DNA of 9,591 bases, taken from the NCBI GenBank assembly GCA_025935655.1, contig JAICUV010000120.1, positions 1 to 9,591 of the forward strand. Direction: 5' to 3'. Origin of the DNA: Chloroflexota bacterium (lineage in GTDB: Bacteria > Chloroflexota > Limnocylindria > Limnocylindrales > CSP1-4). Of the stretch, positions 5,622 to 9,591 are shown piece after piece; within the stretch, counting starts at the first letter, position 1, and each line of letters opens with the position of its first letter. Under the pieces are notes generated by a model. That model saw only the letters and a program-made list of their open reading frames with translations, searched no databases and was not told the DNA's origin. Position numbers and translations under genes: made by a program.

Positions 5622-7337
5622 CTAGAACAGGCCGATGATGTTCCCGTCCGCGTCGACGTCGATCCGCTCCCCGCCCGGCTTGGAGTTCAGGCCCGGCATG
5701 GTGCGCATGTCCCCGGCGAGCGGCGTGATGAACCCGGCTCCCGCGGCCAGGCGGACCTCCCGGATCGGGACGCGGAACCCGGTCGGGCGGCCCAGCAGCT
5801 TGGCGTCGTGGGACAGGCTGTACTGCGTCTTCGCCATGCACACGGGCAGGTGCCCGAAGCCCATCGACTCGTACGCCGCGATCGACTTGGCCGCCGCGGG
5901 CAGGTAGTCGACGCCGTCGGCGCCGTACATGCGGGTCGCGATCGTCTCGATCTTGTCCTTGAGCGGCATGTCGTCCGGGTACAGCAGCCGGAAGGCCGCC
6001 TCCCCGCTGTTCGCGGCGTCCCAGACCGCTGCCGCGAGGTCCGCCGCGCCGGCGCCACCGTCCGTGAAGTGACGGGCGACGACGGCGTCCCGGGCGCCTG
6101 CCGCCAGGGCCACCTCGCGGATCGCGGCGATCTCCTCCTCGGTGTCGGTCGGGAAGACGTTGATCGCCACCACGGCCGGGATGCCGAACTCCAGGACGTT
6201 CTCGACCTGCTTGGCGAGGTTCACGCCACCCGCCCGGACCGCGTCGGGGTTGTTCTCGAGCAGCGCCGGGTCGAGCGGCTTGCCGGCGACGATGCGACCC
6301 ACGCCGCCGTGCATCTTGAGCGCGCGGACCGTCGCGACGACGCACGCCGCGTCCGGGGCGATGCCCGAGGCGCGGCACTTGATGTCGAAGAACTTCTCGG
6401 CGCCCATGTCGGCGCCGAAGCCCGCCTCGGTGACGACGATCTCGTTCGTCGCGAGCGCCGCCCGGTCCGCGATGATGCTGTTGTTGCCGTGGGCGATGTT
6501 GCCGAACGGGCCGCAGTGGACGAACGCGGGGCCGCCCTCGAGCGTCTGGAGCAGGTTCGGCTCGAGGGCGTCCTTCAGCAGGACGGCCATCGAGCCCGCG
6601 ACCTTGAGGTCCTCGGCGGTCACCGGCGTTCCGTCGCGGCGGGTGGCGAGCACCATCCGGCCGAGGCGAGCCCGCAGGTCGGCGAGGTCGCTCGCGAGCG
6701 CGAGGACCGCCATGACCTCCGAGGCGACGGTGATCACGAACTGCGTCTCGCGCGGGTAGCCGTTCTCCTTGCCGCCGAGCCCGACGACGACCTCGCGCAG
6801 CGCGCGATCGCTGATGTCCACGACGCGGGGCCACAGGACGCCGTTGGCGTCGATGCCCAGCGCGTTGCCGTGGTGGATGTGGTTGTCGATGAACGCCGCC
6901 CCCAGGTTGTGCGCCGCGCCGATCGCGTGCACGTCGCCCGTCAAGTGGAGGTTGAAGTCCTCCATCGGGATGACCTGGCTGTAGCCGCCCCCGGCAGCGC
7001 CGCCCTTGATCCCGAACACCGGTCCGAGGCTCGGCTGGCGGATCGCGACCGCCGCCCGGTGGCCGATGCGGTTGAGGCCCTGCGCGAGGCCGACGGTGGT
7101 CGTGCTCTTGCCCTCGCCCAGCGGCGTGGGGCTGATCGCCGTGACCACGACGTACTTGCCGCGCGGGTTCTGCGCCTCGAGCCGCCGGATGCCGTCGATC
7201 GTCACCTTCGCCTTCGTGCGGCCGTACGGCTCCACCTCCTCGTCCCGGAAGCCGAGCTCGCGGGCGACGTCCGCGATGGGGCGAGGCGTGACCGACCGGG
7301 CGATCTCGAGGTCGGACGGGAAGGACGCGGAGCTCAT
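5622..7337 (-). CDS. fhs: Formate--tetrahydrofolate ligase
   Basis: This enzyme joins formate to tetrahydrofolate with ATP to give 10-formyl-THF in the cytoplasm, feeding C1 units to purine synthesis or, with the next enzymes, to methylene-THF. It has 571 residues, close to the usual 555-560. The N-terminal block EIARSVTPRPIADVARELG is typical. The ATP-binding loop is SPTPLGEGKSTTT, about residues 69-81. Family blocks RQPSLGPVFGIKGGAAGGG, HLTGDVHAIGAAHN, FVHCGPFGNIAHGNNS, TEAGFGADMGAEKFFDIKCR and, near the end, AGFITPLAGDMRTMPGL are all intact. ATG 7337 has GGGAG (7348-7344) 6 nt upstream, and its ATGA overlaps the folD stop, so translation is coupled. It is the last gene of the fchA-folD-fhs operon. 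It can run in either direction, so the net flux here is not known. Confidence 0.97.
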   Translation of the reverse strand: MSSASFPSDLEIARSVTPRPIADVARELGFRDEEVEPYGRTKAKVTIDGIRRLEAQNPRGKYVVVTAISPTPLGEGKSTTTVGLAQGLNRIGHRAAVAIRQPSLGPVFGIKGGAAGGGYSQVIPMEDFNLHLTGDVHAIGAAHNLGAAFIDNHIHHGNALGIDANGVLWPRVVDISDRALREVVVGLGGKENGYPRETQFVITVASEVMAVLALASDLADLRARLGRMVLATRRDGTPVTAEDLKVAGSMAVLLKDALEPNLLQTLEGGPAFVHCGPFGNIAHGNNSIIADRAALATNEIVVTEAGFGADMGAEKFFDIKCRASGIAPDAACVVATVRALKMHGGVGRIVAGKPLDPALLENNPDAVRAGGVNLAKQVENVLEFGIPAVVAINVFPTDTEEEIAAIREVALAAGARDAVVARHFTDGGAGAADLAAAVWDAANSGEAAFRLLYPDDMPLKDKIETIATRMYGADGVDYLPAAAKSIAAYESMGFGHLPVCMAKTQYSLSHDAKLLGRPTGFRVPIREVRLAAGAGFITPLAGDMRTMPGLNSKPGGERIDVDADGNIIGLF

Positions 7338-8254
7338 TGACGACTCCCGACGGGCTGCAGGGCCCCGTTGCGGTGGCCGGGCGAGGCTTGCGCCTGGTCC
7401 TGGGCCGCGCGCACGAGGTGGGTGAGGAGGAGGGCGTTGGTGACGGGGCCGACGCCCCCGGGAACGGGCGTGATGGCGGAGGCGACCTTGCTCGCGGACG
7501 CGAAGTCCACGTCGCCCACGAGCCGGTCGTCCACGACGTTGATGCCGACGTCCACGACGACGGCGCCCTTGCGCAGCATCCGGCCGGTGACGAGCCCGGG
7601 CGAACCGGCCGCCACGATCACGATCTCCGCGTCCTTGAGGTGGCGCGCGAGATCGGCGGTCCTGGAGTGGCAGATGGTGACCGTGGCGTTCTCGCGCAGG
7701 AGCAGGAGCGCGGCAGGCTTGCCAACGACGTTGGACCGCCCGACCACCACGGCGCGCATGCCGGCGATCTGGATCCCGGATCGCTTGAGCAGCTCCACGG
7801 CGGCGTGGGCCGTGGTGGGGAGGAAGCCCTCGTAGCCCAGCGTCATGAGCCCGGCGTTGCGCGGGTGGAGCCCGTCGATGTCCTTGGCCGGGTCGAGCGT
7901 GTCGATGACCGTGGACAGCGGGATGCGCTTGGGCAGGGGCATCTGGACGATGATCCCGGCGACCTGCGTGTCGGCGTTGAGGCGCTCGATCTCCGCGCGC
8001 ACGGCGGCGGCGGACGCCCGTCCCGGCACCTCGACAAGCCGGCCCTCGATGCCCACCTTGGCGCACGACTTGAGGATCTGGTTGAGGTACACCGCGGACG
8101 GGGCGTCCCGCCCCACGATGAGCACCGCGAGCGCGGGCGCGTAGCCGCGCTTGCCCCGGAAGGCCGAGACCTCCCGCTCCACGGTCGCGCGGATCTCGGC
8201 GGCGATCGGCGCCCCGAGCAGGAGCCTGGGCCCCTTGCCGGATGCGGAGGTCAC
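7334..8254 (-). CDS. folD: FolD-type methylenetetrahydrofolate dehydrogenase, cyclohydrolase Lys replaced
   Basis: FolD interconverts 5,10-methylene-THF and 5,10-methenyl-THF using NAD(P), and in most bacteria also hydrolyses methenyl-THF to 10-formyl-THF. This copy is 306 residues, slightly longer than the usual 280-300. It keeps VQMPLP, KDIDGLHP, the Rossmann motif VVVGRSNVVGKP, ATVTICHSRT and TPVPGGVGPVTNALLL. Two departures are visible. The YxxxKxK motif reads Y56-L-N-Q-I60-L-K62, so the catalytic Lys four after Tyr is Ile. The PCTPxG motif reads PTTAHA. Loss of that Lys is known to remove cyclohydrolase but spare dehydrogenase activity in human MTHFD1 mutants, so this is likely a dehydrogenase only. 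GTG 8254 overlaps the fchA stop (GTGA), with GGAGG (8269-8265) 10 nt upstream. The fhs ATG overlaps its stop. Confidence 0.93.
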   Translation of the reverse strand: MTSASGKGPRLLLGAPIAAEIRATVEREVSAFRGKRGYAPALAVLIVGRDAPSAVYLNQILKSCAKVGIEGRLVEVPGRASAAAVRAEIERLNADTQVAGIIVQMPLPKRIPLSTVIDTLDPAKDIDGLHPRNAGLMTLGYEGFLPTTAHAAVELLKRSGIQIAGMRAVVVGRSNVVGKPAALLLLRENATVTICHSRTADLARHLKDAEIVIVAAGSPGLVTGRMLRKGAVVVDVGINVVDDRLVGDVDFASASKVASAITPVPGGVGPVTNALLLTHLVRAAQDQAQASPGHRNGALQPVGSRQ

Positions 8255-8919
8255 CCCTCGGTCGCCTCCAGCGGGTCCCGGGCCTCGCCGCCACGGACGA
8301 CCTCGCGCGTCCGGTCGGCGAGGCGCTCGACCTCGTCGGCAAGCTCCTCGGTCCGGCCGAACAGCTCGCGGGCCGCGTCCTCGTCGCCGATGGACGGCAG
8401 GTTGACGTAGACGTTGGCCGCGGCAGCCCGCGCCGCGGCGACCGCGAGCAGCGATGCCACCTCGAGGTCCGAGCTCGCGTTGCGGTTGCTGCGTCCCGCG
8501 AGCGCCTCCGCATAGCCGACCACCTCGGCGCACGCCTGGACGGTGCGGAAGGGGGCCTCCGACGCCGCCCGGGCCGCCTGGCCGATGGCGGCGGCGCGGA
8601 CCTCGCGCTCGTGGTCGGTCTCGCGGGGCAGCTTCATCGCGGCGCCGAACCCGGCGTACGCACCGGCATCCTCGTCGGCGAGCTCGAGGAAGCGGTCCGC
8701 GAGTCGGCGGGCGGCGGTGATCGCCTCCGCGTGAAGCGCCGCGTGCTCGGCGTACTTGGGCCGGTCCTGCGAGAGCGACGCGACCATCGCGACGAGTCCC
8801 GCGGCGAGGCTGGCCGCGATCGCCGCGGCACTCCCCCCACCGGGGACGGGCTCTGCGGACGCCAGCCGGTCCACGAAGGCGGCGACCGTCAGGTCGCCGA
8901 AGCGCGTGCTCGGTTCCAC
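8251..8919 (-). CDS. fchA: Methenyl-THF cyclohydrolase / cyclodeaminase family protein (FchA-like)
   Basis: This 222-residue cytoplasmic protein belongs to the formimino-THF cyclodeaminase / methenyl-THF cyclohydrolase family (FTCD C-terminal domain). Members either release ammonia from 5-formimino-THF or hydrate 5,10-methenyl-THF to 10-formyl-THF. PVPGGGSAAAIAASLAAGL at 25-43 is the family signature. LADEDAGAYAGFGAAMKLP (80-98) and SNRNASSDLEVAS (144-156, with Asp151) are the other conserved blocks; it is mostly helical. No formiminotransferase domain is attached. Heading an operon with folD and fhs argues for the cyclohydrolase role, which this FolD seems to lack. GTG 8919 is chosen because TACAAT lies 6 nt upstream and the conserved N-terminus begins just after it. 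An in-frame ATG at 8979 would read through that element. Confidence 0.9.
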   Translation of the reverse strand: MEPSTRFGDLTVAAFVDRLASAEPVPGGGSAAAIAASLAAGLVAMVASLSQDRPKYAEHAALHAEAITAARRLADRFLELADEDAGAYAGFGAAMKLPRETDHEREVRAAAIGQAARAASEAPFRTVQACAEVVGYAEALAGRSNRNASSDLEVASLLAVAAARAAAANVYVNLPSIGDEDAARELFGRTEELADEVERLADRTREVVRGGEARDPLEATEG

Positions 8920-8931
8920 GCGCCGATTGTA
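8920..8931 (-). promoter_or_regulatory. -10 element of the folate operon, leaderless start
   Basis: TACAAT (8931-8926), five of six to TATAAT, is followed by 6 nt and GTG 8919. The -35 region at 17 bp reads CGTCAG, a poor match. There is no ribosome binding site. The operon fchA-folD-fhs is most simply read from here. Confidence 0.55.
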
Positions 8932-9003
8932 GGGACCGGCGCCGACGGCTGACGCGAGCCGGTGCGTCCCGCGGTTCATGGGCCGTCCGGCCCCGAAACG
9001 CCC

Positions 9004-9057
9004 GTACCCGCCACGACGAGCCCGGAGGTCCCGTTCGTGGCGTGGTCAGGCGGGTAC
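9004..9057. repeat. Inverted repeat, 9-bp perfect arms, long loop
   Basis: GTACCCGCC (9004-9012) pairs perfectly with GGCGGGTAC (9049-9057) across 36 nt. Inside, ACGA (9013-9016) and TCGT (9035-9038) could add a short inner helix. It lies between the end of the SOS-box gene and the folate operon promoter. It could be a terminator-associated structure, a leader RNA or a protein-binding element; none is established. Confidence 0.4.
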
Positions 9058-9066
9058 CAGTGGCCC

Positions 9067-9096
9067 GCGGGGCGAGCGTGTTCGCGCCCGCCCCGC
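9067..9096 (-). terminator. GC-rich hairpin downstream of the SOS-box gene
   Basis: GCGGGGCG (9067-9074) and CGCCCCGC (9089-9096) are perfect 8-bp arms around 14 nt. An alternative stem uses GGGC, a 2-nt bulge, GCG, a TGTT loop, then CGCGCCC. It is 54 bp past the stop of the gene at 9150 on the - strand, a suitable place to end that transcript. There is no T-tract, so factor-independent termination is doubtful. Confidence 0.4.
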
Positions 9097-9149
9097 AGCC
9101 GACCCCACGAGGCCGACGGGGAGGAGCCGCGACCCCGGTATGTGGTCCG

Positions 9150-9419
9150 TCAGGCGGCCGGAGCGAGCTCGTCCAGGCCGTCGATGGTCCACCGCTTGGA
9201 GCGGTGGAGGTACGTGAGCGCGAGGCGGACGCCGGGCGTGTCGACCTCGAACAGCGTGCGGGGGCCCGTGATGGCGGGATACGCCGAGCGCTCATCGCGG
9301 ATCGCCACGAGGCGGGTCACCGGCAGGGTGTCCTCACCCCAGGTGATCTCCCGCGGCGTGCCGCTGAACCAGTCGGTGCGGACCTGGACCTTGACGGGTG
9401 CGACGCGAACCATCGCCAT
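9150..9419 (-). CDS. Small SOS-box-controlled protein, uncharacterised (possibly DUF6504-like)
   Basis: This 89-residue soluble protein has no signal peptide or membrane segment. The sequence alternates hydrophobic and charged residues in a beta-rich pattern (VKVQVRTDWFSGTPREITWG, then PRTLFEVDTPGVRLALTYLH and SKRWTIDGL). It recalls the DUF6504 domain found with Y-family polymerase (ImuB/DinB-like) proteins in high-GC bacteria, but I cannot confirm this from sequence alone. ATG 9419 is chosen because AAGGAG (9431-9426) lies 6 nt upstream. The ATG at 9413 is a second option. A GTG at 9497 is ruled out because it overlaps the -10 element. Its promoter carries two perfect LexA-type boxes, so a role in the DNA-damage response is the leading inference. 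No partner gene of that kind is in the window. Confidence 0.7.
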   Translation of the reverse strand: MAMVRVAPVKVQVRTDWFSGTPREITWGEDTLPVTRLVAIRDERSAYPAITGPRTLFEVDTPGVRLALTYLHRSKRWTIDGLDELAPAA

Positions 9420-9425
9420 GTCGTT

Positions 9426-9431
9426 CTCCTT
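9426..9431 (-). promoter_or_regulatory. Ribosome binding site AAGGAG, fixes the start at 9419
   Basis: AAGGAG lies 6 nt before ATG 9419. It is the strongest Shine-Dalgarno match in the window and contrasts with the apparently leaderless genes elsewhere. It decides against the longer in-frame GTG at 9497. Confidence 0.75.
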
Positions 9432-9470
9432 CGGCGGTTGGTCGTGCGGACCCGGGGGCACTGCCGGATG

Positions 9471-9484
9471 CGAACGCTTGTTCG
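9471..9484. promoter_or_regulatory. LexA/SOS box 1 (downstream of promoter)
   Basis: CGAAC-GCTT-GTTCG is a perfect match to the gram-positive/actinobacterial SOS-box core CGAAC-N4-GTTCG. It lies about 5-18 nt past the predicted transcription start of the gene at 9150-9419, where a bound repressor would block initiation or clearance. Its centre is 34 bp from that of box 2. Confidence 0.8.
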
Positions 9485-9495
9485 TTTCTTGTGCC

Positions 9496-9525
9496 ACCGT
9501 AGATCGAACAGGCGTTCGATGTCAA
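9496..9525 (-). promoter_or_regulatory. Promoter with near-consensus -35/-10
   Basis: TTGACA (9525-9520) is a perfect -35. An 18-nt spacer (9519-9502) leads to TACGGT (9501-9496) as the -10. The start of transcription would be near 9489, leaving a leader of about 70 nt before ATG 9419. This is the strongest sigma-70-type promoter in the window. Confidence 0.75.
9504..9519. promoter_or_regulatory. LexA/SOS box 2 (in promoter spacer)
   Basis: TCGAAC-AGGC-GTTCGA is a perfect 6+6 palindrome matching the mycobacterial/actinobacterial SOS-box consensus. It fills 16 of the 18 nt between the -35 and -10 elements, so a bound repressor would exclude RNA polymerase. Confidence 0.85.
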
Positions 9526-9554
9526 GTGGTCTGGCGAGAGCGTCGCGGCCGCTT

Positions 9555-9573
9555 GTGACAGCTCTGGTGTCAC
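9555..9573. repeat. Inverted repeat GTGACA-N7-TGTCAC, possible operator
   Basis: Perfect 6-bp arms (9555-9560 and 9568-9573) around GCTCTGG. It is 30 bp upstream of the -35 of the SOS-box gene and near the right edge, so it may serve a divergent gene outside the window. The shape suits a dimeric regulator; the regulator is not known. Confidence 0.35.
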
Positions 9574-9591
9574 GCCCGTTCGCAAGTCATC

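Larger units (their letters stand above)
8932..9149. other. Intergenic stretch with two inverted repeats, no gene seen
   Basis: I see no supportable gene in these 218 bases between the SOS-box gene (stop 9150) and the folate operon promoter. It holds two inverted repeats, listed separately. I found no match to a riboswitch I can recognise. Confidence 0.5.

Noticed and set aside
4429..6834. Apparent 801-residue reading frame fusing the channel protein to a long upstream extension
   Set aside because: The extension is Arg/Gly/Pro-rich low-complexity sequence that runs out of frame through fhs. The -10-like TATGCT and GTG 5556 mark a clean start.
5622..8513. Apparent 963-residue frame extending fhs through folD
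   Set aside because: The added N-terminal part is an off-frame reading of folD and fchA. The fhs ATG 7337 has a ribosome binding site and overlaps the folD stop.
8920..8979. ATG 8979 as the start of fchA
   Set aside because: The 20 extra residues read through TACAAT and show no family similarity. GTG 8919 fits the family N-terminus.
4411..9096. Hairpins at 4411-4432 and 9067-9096 as classical intrinsic terminators
   Set aside because: Neither is followed by a T-tract on the relevant strand. They are kept only as low-confidence terminators.
7334..9295. Apparent 653-residue frame extending folD through fchA
   Set aside because: Upstream of GTG 8254 the frame reads fchA out of phase and the intergenic region. 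Both genes have full-length family matches in their own frames.
9420..9497. GTG 9497 as the start of the SOS-box gene
   Set aside because: The codon overlaps the -10 element TACGGT, so it would lie upstream of the transcription start. AAGGAG before ATG 9419 is a better site.
1..9591. A defence system, CRISPR array, insertion sequence or biosynthetic cluster
   Set aside because: No direct-repeat array, transposase, terminal repeats, nuclease or modular synthase is visible. Base composition and codon style are uniform across the window.

Overview
The window is very GC-rich, with G or C at most third codon positions and genes packed on both strands. Three features suggest a high-GC terrabacterial lineage: gram-positive/actinobacterial-type SOS boxes, repeated promoter-plus-start arrangements that look leaderless, and the gene content. 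Chloroflexota (for example Limnocylindria-like) or deep Actinobacteriota (for example Thermoleophilia-like) are my best guesses. The lineage is inferred from style, not from a marker gene. I see no rRNA, tRNA, CRISPR array, insertion sequence or prophage.

Layout, left to right. (1) 1-1151 (-): the N-terminal three quarters of histidine ammonia-lyase (hutH), running off the left edge. (2) 1169-2539 (+): two tandem, diverged DedA/SNARE-associated membrane proteins, starting 17 bp from hutH and divergent to it. (3) 2546-3253 (-): a histidine-phosphatase (phosphoglycerate mutase-like) enzyme, convergent with the DedA pair. (4) 3306-4398 (+): an unrecognised three-helix membrane protein, then a small His-rich single-helix protein. 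(5) 4429-5556 (-): an ion-channel-like membrane protein with an altered pore signature and a large soluble C-terminal domain. (6) 8919-5622 (-): a compact folate one-carbon operon, fchA-folD-fhs, whose genes overlap by 4 bp at each junction. (7) 8932-9149: an intergenic stretch with two inverted repeats. (8) 9150-9419 (-): a small uncharacterised protein (possibly DUF6504-like) behind a near-consensus promoter, with a perfect SOS/LexA-type box in the -35/-10 spacer and a second box just downstream.

How the genes work together. Fhs makes 10-formyl-THF from formate, a cyclohydrolase interconverts it with 5,10-methenyl-THF, and FolD reduces that to 5,10-methylene-THF. This FolD has Ile where bifunctional FolDs have the catalytic cyclohydrolase Lys, and the operon carries a separate cyclohydrolase/cyclodeaminase (FchA). 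The simplest reading is a split of the two usual FolD activities over two genes. The FchA family also includes formimino-THF cyclodeaminase, so a link to histidine breakdown (hutH, about 7 kb away) is possible but not shown.

The points most worth a second look are the FolD substitution paired with FchA, the double SOS-box promoter on an orphan small gene, the repeated [TANNNT]-6 to 8 nt-[ATG/GTG] start architecture, and the unusual channel filter.
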